In this document: piece by piece, positions 35,055 to 45,081 of the stretch
Position numbering within the stretch: the first letter of the stretch is position 1
Layout: every line of letters begins with the position of its first letter
Assembly: GCA_015143295.1 (NCBI GenBank)
Contig: CM026556.1
Span: 19,840,547 to 19,904,546 of the forward strand
Reading direction: 5' to 3'
Length of the DNA: 64,000 nt
Source of the DNA: Tetracentron sinense
Taxonomy: Eukaryota > Streptophyta > Magnoliopsida > Trochodendrales > Trochodendraceae
Made by a program: the position numbers and the translations under genes
The notes under the pieces: generated by a model
Databases searched by the model: none
Told to the model about the DNA's origin: nothing
Seen by the model: the letters and a program-made list of their open reading frames with translations, nothing else

Positions 35055-37064
35055 TCATTCAAACAATTCCGGGTACTTTGCTTTGACTTCGGCTTCACGC
35101 TCCCATGTAGCTTCTTCCCGAGCATGGTGTTTCCATTGCACAAGAACCAAAGGGATTGTCTTGTTGCGAAGCACTTGATCTCTCCGATCCAATATGTGAA
35201 TCGGCTTCTCAACCAACGTGAGATCTTCTCGAATTTCCAACGGTTCCAATTCTAGTATATGCGAAGGGTCCGCAATGTACTTTCGAAGCATAGACACGTG
35301 GAAAACATTGTGAACCGCGGCCATGTAAGGTGGAAGAGCTACTCGATAAGCAACTTCACCAACCCGCGTGATAATCTCAAACGGTCCAACATAGCGAGGA
35401 CTAAGCTTGCCTCTTTTGCCGAATCTCATAATCCCTTTGCTAGGAGATACTTTCACAAAGACTCGGTCCCCTACTTGAAATTCCAAGTCCCTGCGGCGCG
35501 TGTCTGCATAGCTCTTTTGGCGATCTTGAGCGGCTTTTAACCGATCCCGGATGATCTTGACTATACTAGCAGTTTGCTCAATCAACTCCGGACCAAGTAC
35601 TTTTCTTTCTCCTACCTCATCCCAGTAGAGAGGAGACCTGCAGCTTCGCCCATACAAAGCCTCGAACGGAGCCATTTGGATACTCGCCTGATAGCTATTG
35701 TTGTAGGCGAACTCCACCAAAGGCAAGTGCTCTTCCCAACTGCCTTTGAAATCCAGCATACAAGCCCGAAGCATATCTTCTATTACTTGGTTCACCCTCT
35801 CGGTTTGTCCATCCGTTTGTGGATGAAAAGCAGTGCTGAAATCAAGTCGGGAACCCATAGCTTCCTGAAAGCTTTTCCAGAATCGTGATGTGAATCTTGG
35901 ATCCCGATCCGACACAATACTAACAGGCACTCCGTGCAACCTCACCACTTCCTTGATGTACAAAGCAGCTAACTGACTAGAGTTGAAAGTAGTTCGGTAA
36001 GGCAAGAAGTGAGCGGACTTCGTCAAACGATCCACTACTACCCATATCGCATCTGAACCCCTTGCCGTCTTTGGCAAGCCAACTATGAAATCCATGGATA
36101 TGTTCTCCCATTTCCACTCGGGAATCGGAAGGGACTGTAATAGACCTGCGGGCCGCATGTGTTCTGCTTTCACCTGTTGACACACCAAGCACCGTGCTAC
36201 ATATTCCGCAACCTCCCTCTTCATATTCCGCCACCAAAAGTGACTCTTGAGGTTCCGGTACATCTTCGTACCCCCTGGATGCACTGTGTACTTCGAACGG
36301 TGTGCTTCGTCCAAAATCTCTCTTCGAAGATCTGCATTGGCTGGGACGCACAGTCTTCCCTTGAATGTGATAGCACCCCGACTAGTGAGAGAAAAGTCTT
36401 CACTGCCCTTGGCAATTTCCTTGTCCCGGAAAGCCAACAATTCCGCATCCATGGCTTGATATTCTTGGATCAAATCTATAATGTACGGCCGAACCGTAAC
36501 ATTTGCCAAGGTAGGACCACGGACAGAGTTATTCACACTGATGTCCAGATTTGCCAAATCTTCTAGTAGCTTCCACTCTTGAACCAACATGTGTGCTAAC
36601 AACCCCTGAGGTCTTCTACTCAGAGCATCAGCCACTACATTTGCCTTACCCGGATGGTATTGAATGGTACAATCATAATCCTTCAGAAATTCCATCCAAC
36701 GCCGTTGCCTTAAATTCAATTCCTTTTGGGAAAAGAGGTACTTGAGGCTCTTGTGGTCCGTATACACATAGAATTCCACCCCGTATAAGTAATGTCGCCA
36801 GATCTTGAGTGCAAACACGACTGCGGCAAGCTCTAAGTCGTGCGTGGGGTAATTCTTCTCATGCTCCTTCAATTGCCTTGATGCATAGGCAATGACCTTC
36901 TTGTGTTGCATAAGCACACATCCAAGTCCAACGTGTGAGGCATCACTGTACACCTCATACCCAAGAGGTCCGGATGGCACTGTAAGGACAGGAGCTGTAG
37001 TAAGCCTCTTCTTCAGTTCCGTGAAACTGATCTCACACTTGTCGCTCCAAACAAACCTGCGCAT
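35055..37064 (-). CDS. Tekay pol, second part: RNase H, integrase and chromodomain
   Basis: A 669-codon open frame. RNase H spans about residues 1-150, with catalytic Asp in [10 protein letters not shown], Glu in DLELAAVVF, Asp in YTDHKSLKY and Asp in NVVADALSR. Integrase follows: zinc-binding H...H ([14 protein letters not shown]) and CLVCQQ, core Asp in [12 protein letters not shown], Asp in [14 protein letters not shown], and Glu in the [11 protein letters not shown] region. GPY/F motif [11 protein letters not shown] comes next, then a C-terminal chromodomain-like segment (about residues 600-669: [28 protein letters not shown]). Chromodomains are thought to steer integration to heterochromatin. 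The start is not a real initiation site; it continues the protease-RT frame after a 1-nt insertion near 37056-37061. Confidence 0.9.
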   Translation of the reverse strand: MRRFVWSDKCEISFTELKKRLTTAPVLTVPSGPLGYEVYSDASHVGLGCVLMQHKKVIAYASRQLKEHEKNYPTHDLELAAVVFALKIWRHYLYGVEFYVYTDHKSLKYLFSQKELNLRQRRWMEFLKDYDCTIQYHPGKANVVADALSRRPQGLLAHMLVQEWKLLEDLANLDISVNNSVRGPTLANVTVRPYIIDLIQEYQAMDAELLAFRDKEIAKGSEDFSLTSRGAITFKGRLCVPANADLRREILDEAHRSKYTVHPGGTKMYRNLKSHFWWRNMKREVAEYVARCLVCQQVKAEHMRPAGLLQSLPIPEWKWENISMDFIVGLPKTARGSDAIWVVVDRLTKSAHFLPYRTTFNSSQLAALYIKEVVRLHGVPVSIVSDRDPRFTSRFWKSFQEAMGSRLDFSTAFHPQTDGQTERVNQVIEDMLRACMLDFKGSWEEHLPLVEFAYNNSYQASIQMAPFEALYGRSCRSPLYWDEVGERKVLGPELIEQTASIVKIIRDRLKAAQDRQKSYADTRRRDLEFQVGDRVFVKVSPSKGIMRFGKRGKLSPRYVGPFEIITRVGEVAYRVALPPYMAAVHNVFHVSMLRKYIADPSHILELEPLEIREDLTLVEKPIHILDRRDQVLRNKTIPLVLVQWKHHAREEATWEREAEVKAKYPELFE

Positions 37065-38381
37065 TCTTCCGTGTCAGGTGAGTAAGCGGTGCTGCAAGGC
37101 TAGAGAAACCCTCTACGAATCTCCTGTAGTAGCCTGCCAGCCCAAGAAAGCTGCGTATCTCAGTAACACTCTTGGGCCTCGCCCAACTCATAACAGCTTC
37201 TATCTTCTTCGGATCAACGGAGATGCCTTCCGCGGAAACAACGTGGCCTAGGAATGCCACCTCTTCCAACCAAAACTCACACTTGCTAATTTTGGCGTAT
37301 AGCTTGTGCTCTCTTAACATTTCCAATGCGAGGCGAAGGTCGCGTATGTGATCTTCCCGTGTCTGGGAATAGACCAAAATGTCATCGACAAATACAATCA
37401 CGCACCGATCTAGGTATAGTCGGAACACCCGGTTCATCAAATCCATAAAGGCTGCCGGCGCGTTCGTGAGACCAAAAGGCATCACCAAGAACTCATAGTG
37501 CCCATATCGAGTCCTGAAAGCAGTTTTGGGAACATCTTCCACCTTAATCTTCAACTGGTGATAACCCGATCGAAGATCTATCTTTGAGAAAAATCTTGCT
37601 CCCTTCAACTGATCGAACAAGTCGTCAATCCTAGGCAATGGATACCTATTCTTTATAGTGACTTTGTTCAATTGCCGGTAATCGACACACATCCGCATCG
37701 AGCCATCTTTCTTCTTAACAAACAACACCGGGGCACCCCATGGTGAGACACTTGGTCGAATGAAGCCAAGGCCTTGCAATTCCTCCAACTGAGTCTTCAA
37801 CTCCTTGAGTTCCATAGGGGCCATTCTATATGGAGCTCTGAATACAGGAGCTGTGCCTGGTGCAAGCTCGATCATAAACTCAATCTCCCTGTCTGGAGGC
37901 AATCCTGGCAACTCCTCTGGAAATACATCCAGGAACTCACTCACAACCGGAATAGTCGATGAGTCCTTTGCCTCGGGGTTAGCTAAGCTCAACGCCGCAA
38001 AACGGGCAATGTCTCTACATTTTAACCCCCGAAAGTGAAATGGTTTTCCTTTTTCCGGCTTGAAGAGTACCATCTTCTCAAAGCAAGCTACATGCCCATG
38101 ATGTGCTGCTAACCAATCCATTCCCAATATAATATCAAAGTCTTGGAATCCAAGGACGATGAGGTCAACCGCCAACTCGTGGCTTCCAACTTGGACCGCA
38201 CTATTTCTATACACTTTATCTGCCAATACTGTTTTGCCGAGCGGAGTCGAAATGGCTAACTCCGGTTTTAGCTGACTAGGCTCCACAGAAAAGCCTTCCG
38301 AAAAACTCGGCGAGACAAACGAATGAGTAGACCCGGTATCAATCAACACTCGAGCCAAATACTCATTGACTAGTAGGGTTC
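37033..38381 (-). CDS. Tekay pol, first part: aspartic protease and reverse transcriptase
   Basis: Translated from the probable 3' splice site at 38381; the reading begins [20 protein letters not shown], in which DTGSTHSF is the protease active site. The linker ends [18 protein letters not shown] follows with [35 protein letters not shown], catalytic FVDDILVYS and [14 protein letters not shown]. The frame ends at 37033 after a 1-nt insertion; the missing RNase H continues in another frame. No ATG fits the protein start, consistent with expression as Gag-Pol. Confidence 0.9.
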
Positions 38382-38526
38382 CTGAAATTTTAGGCTAGTT
38401 ACGTCAATTCGAGCCTCAACAGTGTATACACGTAGGTATATATATATATAGCATACCAACTACGTACACAAGGAATAAAACATAACATAACAATCACGAA
38501 TAAGGAAAATAACTCCTAACGCGTAC
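38382..38526 (-). other. Probable 145-nt spliceosomal intron between gag and protease
   Basis: On the minus strand gag reads ...CAAG, then GTACGC (donor), 145 nt of T-rich sequence with a (TA)n tract, ending TTTCAG (acceptor), then GAACCC at the protease side. Splicing would join phase-1 half-codons into a Gly codon and put gag and pol in one frame, bypassing the gag stop TAG at 38516-38518. In related Tekay/Del elements this junction is, from memory, continuous coding sequence. Inferred from sequence only; no transcript data. Confidence 0.7.
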
Positions 38527-39775
38527 CTTGCACCACATCGTCAGATGCAAGTGCATCGCCCTCTGTCAAGGCAAAAACTCTCCCCTGGTTCGCCTGGCGA
38601 GACTGAGGTGTAGACCGGGTAGTCTGAGATGACGCCTGATATGATCCTGCTGGGCGTGCTGGTGGCCTAATCCCCTGAGATTGGCCTGGTAAATGCCGGG
38701 TAGGGCAATCCCTGATCACGTGGCCCTGGCGACCACAGTGAAAACATCCACCCGATGCTCTTAGGCAATCCCCTGCTGGGTGCCTTCGGCCGCATGAAGG
38801 GCAGGGTTCGTGCGTGCGGGTAGGAGGGGCCTGAGGTGGAGCGTATCTCGCCACCTGAGGTACAACTGGCCATGGGGCCGGGAGAGCCTGAGGTCGAGGT
38901 GCCTGTGGCACGTACTGCCGTGGTGCTGGGGCCGCATAAGTCGGCCTCATCGGTGGTGCTGGCCATGTATACTGATAAGGGCCGGTACGAGCCCGTCTCT
39001 CTGGAGGTGCTGAACTACTAGCTTGGCCTCTCGCCAACTCTCTCTTCTTAGACACCGCTTCAGAATTGGCCTCAACCAATAAGGCCTTATCCACTACTTC
39101 GGCGTAAGTGGCATGCCTGAAAACCGACACTTTCTCCATGATGACATCCTTGAGCCCTTGCTCAAACCTCCTCGCCTTCATTGCCTCGGTGGCAATCATA
39201 TGTGTCGCGAAGCGTGATAGCTCCGAGAACTTGGCCTCATAAGCAGCCACAGACATCAAACCTTGCTCAAGGTTGATGAATTCTCTCTCTTTCTTTTCCC
39301 GTGCACCGATCGGAAAATACTTCTTATAAAAAGTATCCTTGAACTCCTCCCAAGTCCAAGGTTGACCCTGCATGGTCAAGTCTCGCGTCCTCAATGCGGA
39401 CAACCACCAATGGTGGGCTTCACCCTCTAGCATGAAAACTGTCCATGCTACCCTATCCTCCTCTGTAGGCGAGAGGACCGCAAAAATCTTCTCCATCTGG
39501 AGGATCCACGCCTCTGCTGCGAGAGGGTCCACACTCCCATGGAAGGATGGAGGCCTCAATCTCCTGAATGCCTCAACTCCAGCTGTACGATGTACTGGAG
39601 CTGCGGGCGGTGGAGTAGGTGCCGCTGATGCCGGTATAGTTTGCCGAGCCGCCAGGATGGCGAGTGTCTCAGCAATAGAGCCTAAGACCTGAGAGAGGTC
39701 CGGCTGCTCATCCTCATCTCTAGAAGAAGATGAAGCTCTGGTGTGTGGTCCACGACCCCGTGTGCCCCGCCTCAT
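38516..39775 (-). CDS. Tekay gag polyprotein
   Basis: 419 codons, intact, from ATG at 39775. An N-terminal basic and Ser-rich stretch and a Pro/Ala linker are followed by the capsid-type gag domain at about residues 76-225 (FHGSVDPLAAEAWI, HHWWLSALRT, FKDTFYKKYFP). Two zinc knuckles follow: CPSCGRRHPAGDC at 325-337 and [14 protein letters not shown] (CX2CX4HX4C) at 344-357. It forms the particle and binds RNA. The last two codons and the stop lie inside the probable intron, so unspliced RNA would give Gag alone and spliced RNA Gag-Pol. Confidence 0.95.
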   Translation of the reverse strand: MRRGTRGRGPHTRASSSSRDEDEQPDLSQVLGSIAETLAILAARQTIPASAAPTPPPAAPVHRTAGVEAFRRLRPPSFHGSVDPLAAEAWILQMEKIFAVLSPTEEDRVAWTVFMLEGEAHHWWLSALRTRDLTMQGQPWTWEEFKDTFYKKYFPIGAREKKEREFINLEQGLMSVAAYEAKFSELSRFATHMIATEAMKARRFEQGLKDVIMEKVSVFRHATYAEVVDKALLVEANSEAVSKKRELARGQASSSAPPERRARTGPYQYTWPAPPMRPTYAAPAPRQYVPQAPRPQALPAPWPVVPQVARYAPPQAPPTRTHEPCPSCGRRHPAGDCLRASGGCFHCGRQGHVIRDCPTRHLPGQSQGIRPPARPAGSYQASSQTTRSTPQSRQANQGRVFALTEGDALASDDVVQGTR

Positions 39776-40120
39776 GACTAAAGTCCTGAGAACAATAGCA
39801 CCACATGAGTCTCACTTGAAACCACAGTTTATTTCAATGTCATTTCACAATAATTCAATTTGTATTAGTTGTATAATACTAATATACATCACATCCAGTC
39901 ATTAGAGTATTCATCACATTATACTTATACTTTAGTGTTCTAGCGTACCTAGGACCCGTACTTGGTTAAAGCAACCATTTTAGACTAAGACTAAAGTTTA
40001 GTCTTAAACTTGGAACCAGACTCGCTCCCGACTCACTTCCTTCCTAACTTGTTTCCTAACATATGCTCTTGTCAAGCCGTGGTATAAGATTCTAAGTGAC
40101 CCTAGAGACCTAAAGCCTAA

Positions 40121-40132
40121 GCTCTGATACCA
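40121..40132 (-). other. Primer binding site of young Tekay element
   Basis: On the minus strand TGGTATCAGAGC, tRNA-iMet type, 4 nt after the 5' LTR end at 40137. Confidence 0.95.
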
Positions 40133-42045
40133 CTTCTGTCGCGACCCAAAACCCACCCTAGGAGTTAGAGTGAATCTTGGACGACTCAATCATGACTTAC
40201 ATGACTTGCTTGACAAACCAACCTGCAAAAACCCACAGAGCATATACAATAGAGGACATTATAGCGGAAACATAACTATAAAACACAGCGGAAGTCTAAC
40301 AAACCTCTAAGTATATACATATGGTCCAAGTTTATACAAAAAGTAACCAGAAGGAAGTGCGGACAGACCCGCCAAAATACATGGATATAATCTCTCATCT
40401 CACCCACAGCTAATCCACTCAGAATCTACAACCACCTAATGGTAACCCTCTACTGGAGGTTCCTCAAAAGGCTCCTCGACGTACTCCTCCTCCACCCATG
40501 GACTCGGAGCACAGATATCAAATAGAGCAGCTGCTCCGCCGTCACCTGCCGACATAAGAAGTACGGCTGAGCATGGAATACTCAGCGGGTACTAAGCACT
40601 AACCAACAGTCATAGCATACAGATAGCATGCATAAAGGAAGAAGCAAGTTGCATATATAGAACATGAACAATTTATATCATACAAGGAAGCAAAACAATT
40701 TATAATCATGCTTGTATTTCGTAGAAAGCCGATGAAACCTCTTGAAAACATCGTGCACTTGACTTGACTTGAAAATACCATTTCCGTGCTTGAAACTTGT
40801 TATGTTGTCTTATCTTGTCATATCATGCGTGTCATGTCATGTCATGCGTGTCATGCGAGTATCATGCTTGCTTGTTCATAATTGAAACATGTTCACATGC
40901 CTAGTTGCCGTTCATAGTCTGTCACAACTAGTACCCTATATGCAGATGGGTATGCCTAGTTGCCGTTCATAGCCCGTCGCAACTAGCATCCATGCAGAAT
41001 GTGAATGCCGAGTTGCCGTTCATAGCCCGTCACAACTAGCATCCATGCGGAATGTGAATGCCTAGTTGCCGTTCATAGCCCGTCGCAACTAGCATCCATG
41101 CAGAATGTGTGATGCTATGTTATGCGTGTCATGCCATGCTATGCTATGCGTGTCATGCGATGCTATGCATGTCATGCGAGGGGATGGGAGACCTTTCCCT
41201 ATGCAATGCATGATTGTCTTGCCCTTGTCAGAAGCGGAGTGAAACATATCTTAGGATATGCCCCACCTCTATGTCCCATACTCAAAACATCGGTAAATCA
41301 CGTCATTTCATGCGTGCTCGTGAGATCGTGTGCATACTTGCATTTGGAATTAAATATGACAATTTGGAGTGATTCACAAGGCATAGCATATGACAATTTA
41401 AGTAATTAATAATCTACACATTTTAAGAAATGTAAGAAACACACTATCATGAACCCTAACAAATTTCAAGAGCAATTAAACATGGGTTCCCTTAATTTAT
41501 CATTCATTTTGTTCACCTTGGCATTTCATCAAACATGGGGTGTGTTCATTATTCACTTAAACCTAGATCATGCTTTTCTATGTGGGTTATGCTCACATCA
41601 CACTTGTATGTTCATTATTAGTACAATGCCCTTTCCCATTCGTTCATTACATCATCCACACGGCATCCATTCGCCAACATCCATCTCCATTCACCATTCA
41701 TACCACCAATCTCATAACACATATATATGTGAAGGAAAACAAGAAGAAACAAAGGGAAAGAGAAGCTATAACTAGGAGGGTAGTAAGAAGTACCGACCTT
41801 GAAAAGATGAGGAAGAAACCCCTCTTCCAAACGACCGTGAGTTGCTGCCCTAGCTTGGAACACGAGCTCCACCCGAGCTTGAGCCGAGATCTTGAAGGAA
41901 AACGTGCTTGAGGATGATCTAGGGTCTCAAACCCCTTTGATTCCTCTTCAAAATGGAAACCCTAGATTTAGGAACCCTTTCTCCTCTCTTCTAATCTCCC
42001 AAATCTTCTAAGGGTTGAGAATGAGCCCTAAAGGCTCGGGCAATC

Positions 42046-42054
42046 CTATATAAG
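42046..42054 (-). promoter_or_regulatory. TATA-like box of young Tekay 5' LTR
   Basis: On the minus strand CTTATATAG, about 455 bp from the LTR start and about 60 bp downstream of the palindrome cluster. It is the only clear TATA-like site near there; the start of transcription is not proven. Confidence 0.5.
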
Positions 42055-42114
42055 AAAGGGTATAACACCCGAATGCCGAAAATGCCCTTAGTGAAAATTC
42101 TGTAAAACGCGAGG

Positions 42115-42297
42115 GCCGAGCGATCGGTGTTAATGACCGATCGATCGGTTGCCTACCGATCGATCGGTTTCATAACCGAGCGATCGGTTAAAATTTCACT
42201 CTCTGGAAAATTTCTCCATACAAAAATCTTGACCAGTCGATAGCCTCCGAGCGATCGGTTTTGGACCGATCGATCGCTCCATGGACCGAGCGATCGG
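42115..42297. repeat. ACCGATCGATCGGT palindrome cluster (5' LTR)
   Basis: Exact counterpart of 34559-34741, lying upstream of the TATA-like box in the U3 part of the promoter LTR. Confidence 0.9.
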
Positions 42298-42970
42298 TGG
42301 TCTGCAGGTCCAAACTGTTTTGGCCATAACTTTTGACTCGTTCGTCCGATTTTGACGATTCAACTTGCGTTGGGTTCGTACTTCGAAAACGAACATTTCT
42401 GACGTTTCAGAATTTCCAATTTCTTCCTTATTTATTAATTGCATTACTTTAAAGGGAAAATGGCTACGAAGGGTCATGCATAAATGTGAAAAGGTCCGGG
42501 GCCTTACACTTAGATAGTTGGCCCTATCAGGGTGACTACTGAGTAAGAGAGAAAGTTTTATATTTTGTATTTTGATGGGTGGGCATGTCCACTTATGTTT
42601 AGTCATGATGTGTATAAAAACTTCGAATATTATTCATGTATAGAAGAGAAATTAATTTGTGGGTTCTTGCTTTCACACCTTGATTTATGCTTCCTCTATG
42701 ATTATGCCTTGTATATTTTACAGGATGGTTTGCTAGGTTAGGATAGTCACGTACAAAGTCTCTCCTAACTCATAAGGGGGATTTTGGGGCGCGACATTAT
42801 TGTCTACCATGTTCACTCAAAATTGTATATGAATACTGTATACGCATGATCAATCTTTTGTATATGTACATGTATTGTAAAAGCAAGGTAAAAGAAGAAA
42901 AGCAAAGCAAAAGATGAAAATCAAAGCAATTGTAAAGAAAAGTAAAATAAAAGATAATAAGCTAGCATAT

Positions 42971-43195
42971 GTATTGGAATGAGGATAGTGAGCTCTCACC
43001 ACAAGCAGGGTGAGCATTATCTTCTAATTCCAAGTAAAAATATTTGTATTGGAAGGATGATAGTGGGCTCTCACCACAAGCAGGGTGAGCATTAACATCT
43101 GATTCCAAGAAAAAGTATATGTATTGGAAGGATGACAGTGGACTTACCACAAGCAGGGTAAGCATTGTCATCTGATTCCAAATGAAAAGTCATGT
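42971..43195. repeat. 75-bp tandem repeat, three units, in old Tekay-like LTR
   Basis: GTATTGGAAGGATGATAGTG-type starts at 42971, 43046 and 43121; each has CTCACCACAAGCAGGGTGAGC. Units differ by several bases. Confidence 0.9.
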
Positions 43196-43755
43196 GTAAA
43201 GGAAGTAAACGATATGAAAGCAAAAGTAAAGTATCTAAAAAGAAGCAAAAGAAGTATATGTATGGTATGTATGCACAATGTAACTGAAAAAAGGATTTCC
43301 GTAATTGTTTACAGTATTTGCATGTGTATCTGATGAACCACCATCTGAAAACATGTTATGTCATTATATAATTATCTAGTGGTTTGTATACGTTGAGTTT
43401 TCCATACTTAGCCGAATTGTTGACTTAAGACACATCTTCCTGAGCCTTGGGTGAAGGAAGAGTACTACGAGCCTGAGCCTGCGATGGATCATCCTCTTGA
43501 GGATAAAGCTCTGGATAGGTGACTCTATCTAGACTACTGCTGAGTGTGGTGAAGGAGTGATACTTGTATTTTGATAAGTAGGCATGCCCACTTTATTTTG
43601 TATAGTTTTGTTAAATGATAACACCACTTAGAATACATGTATAGGTTATAGTTTTTTAGAAATTTTTTGTTTCCGCTAGTTGTATGCCTTATGTATTCTC
43701 ACAGAATGGTTGATATGATTTATGTCACATGCCAAAAGTCTCCTATCTTCTAACA

Positions 43756-44967
43756 CGACCCAAAATACTCCTCTATGATAGAGAGGCGATTTCGCCTATT
43801 TTGACTCGAAAGCTTCCATCAAGGGCAAACCACTAACCACCTAAAATAAACAAACTTTACTAGGTCAATTCACCTAAGGTATAGGCTAGGTATCTAGATC
43901 ACTTACCATCCTATGGAGTGAAATGAATGCGATGATCGGTTCAGTTGATCTTCTTCGGTCTTCATCTTCACTAGTCTTGGATGCTTGTAGGGAAAGACAC
44001 ATGACACTATTTTTGACAACGGAATAAACCAATCCTAAAAGTATGGACATACATGTACTAACACTCTGTTCACTTATAATGAGTGTATTCAGTCGTCTTT
44101 TTTTCTTTTTCTTTTTTAAATGGAAGACAAAAACCCATCTCCTTGAAGAAAGTGGAATTAGCATTAACCTAACAAAGAAAATGGAGAGCGATCTAATATG
44201 GAAGATAGGATCATTCGGGGCAATGTCAACGAGTAGGGATTATTCTCCTCCAAATCTGCTACTTAGCTTCACTGTGCCTGTCCATTTTAAGTGGCTGCTC
44301 ATCCACTGGCTTCTCTCATCCTCAAAACTCCAACCGGAAGGTCCTACATTCCTACTACTATTAATAAGGGATTTCATTTTGTTCGGATAGGATGACTGCC
44401 AGAAGTGTGTTATCTGGGTTTATTTTTGGTCTCAAAAAGAAAAAAAATTCCTTTATCTGGGGTTCGTTCTGTTCATAATCTCTCTTCTATATTCCATTAA
44501 AAGAAGAGAGGAGCCTGAAGAACATACATTCATCATTCTCAAATCTCTAGTCTACATCAAATAAGTTTCTTTTATCAGGGGTGTTTGGTTCCAGAAATGA
44601 CTATTAGAATATGGTTATTGCAGTGTTTCTACGAGAGACGTTCAAACTTTACATTTGCAACCTTATATCTCCATTCCAAGGAGTTATCTCTGCAATCACA
44701 GAGTCCCTGCATTCGCCTCTTGATTGCTAAACAGGGTGGAAGAGCTGAGAAGAGAAACTCCTGCAGCAAAGGAAGCAATTCGATGACACTAATAATGTGG
44801 GGAATGAGTAGACATCGGGACAAATATTACTGTTAGATATTAAATTTACAGTCTCCTGTCAAACATCAATTTTGTATAAATTACTTCTTGATCAGAAAAG
44901 GAAACCCACAACCACAACTGCTATCAGAGACCTGAAAAATGCTAGAAATCTGACAGAATGATCACCA
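43756..44967. other. Downstream flank of the RABC gene; no gene seen
   Basis: No protein family, tRNA or clear repeat seen. The part next to 44967 is likely the 3' untranslated region of the minus-strand RABC gene. A polyadenylation site could not be fixed. Confidence 0.5.
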
Positions 44968-45081
44968 TCAGCAACAGCTGCTGCTAGATGTGCTAGATGC
45001 ATCAACTTCGGGAGGCTTCTGTTTAAAGATGTTCTTTTTCACACCTGAGCCCTCGGCTATGAGACTTGGTGTATCCAAAAT
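44968..45081 (-). CDS. RABC1: RABC last coding exon (prenylated tail)
   Basis: Follows acceptor CAG (45082-45084) and encodes 37 residues plus stop TGA (44968-44970). It begins ILDTPSL, includes [12 protein letters not shown] and ends SSSSCC, a double-Cys geranylgeranylation signal. It begins in phase 0, matching the previous exon end. Confidence 0.9.
   Translation of the reverse strand: MLDTPSLIAEGSGVKKNIFKQKPPEVDASSTSSSSCC

Larger units (their letters stand above)
32581..42508 (-). mobile_element. Complete, very young Tekay (chromovirus) retrotransposon, 9928 bp
   Basis: Two 2372-bp LTRs (40137-42508 upstream, 32581-34952 downstream on the minus strand) show no difference when compared by eye, and all chance frames inside them are duplicated exactly at an offset of 7556. 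A perfect 5-bp duplication CTTAG flanks the element (32576-32580 and 42509-42513). On the minus strand: LTR, primer site, gag, probable intron, protease-RT, RNase H-integrase-chromodomain, purine tract, LTR. One 1-nt frameshift in pol is the only obvious lesion. Identical LTRs imply a recent insertion, since LTRs are copied from one template. Confidence 0.95.
40137..42508 (-). mobile_element. 5' LTR of young Tekay element (promoter LTR)
   Basis: Same length (2372 bp) and, by eye, same sequence as 32581-34952. Being upstream of gag it carries the active promoter copy. Confidence 0.95.
30570..42796 (+). mobile_element. Tekay-like solo LTR, interrupted by the young Tekay element
   Basis: It starts TGTAGAATCCCGGAACTC at 30570 and ends GGGGCGCGACA at 42796; after removing the nested element (32581-42513) it is about 2.3 kb. 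No gag or pol of its own. The flanks CCATT and TTATT match at 3 of 5 positions, the differences being C/T. It contains a near-direct duplication of about 170 bp (31250-31400 and 31415-31575, sharing GATACAAATATT and AGTATGATTTTGAATAG) and GTCGGTCGACCGAC palindromes. Confidence 0.7.
30446..43755 (+). mobile_element. Older Tekay-like LTR, split by nested insertions
   Basis: The visible parts are 30446-30569 and 42797-43755. The right part has the layout of the other Tekay LTRs: an AT-rich stretch with 75-bp tandem repeats, then GTATACGTTGAGTTTTCCATAC (compare GGTACCCGCTGAG in the others), then GAGCCTTGGGTGAAGGAAGAG and an end near AACACGACCC. The left part is truncated by the Tat LTR. Gene-free. 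Assignment rests on layout similarity, so it is moderate. Confidence 0.55.
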
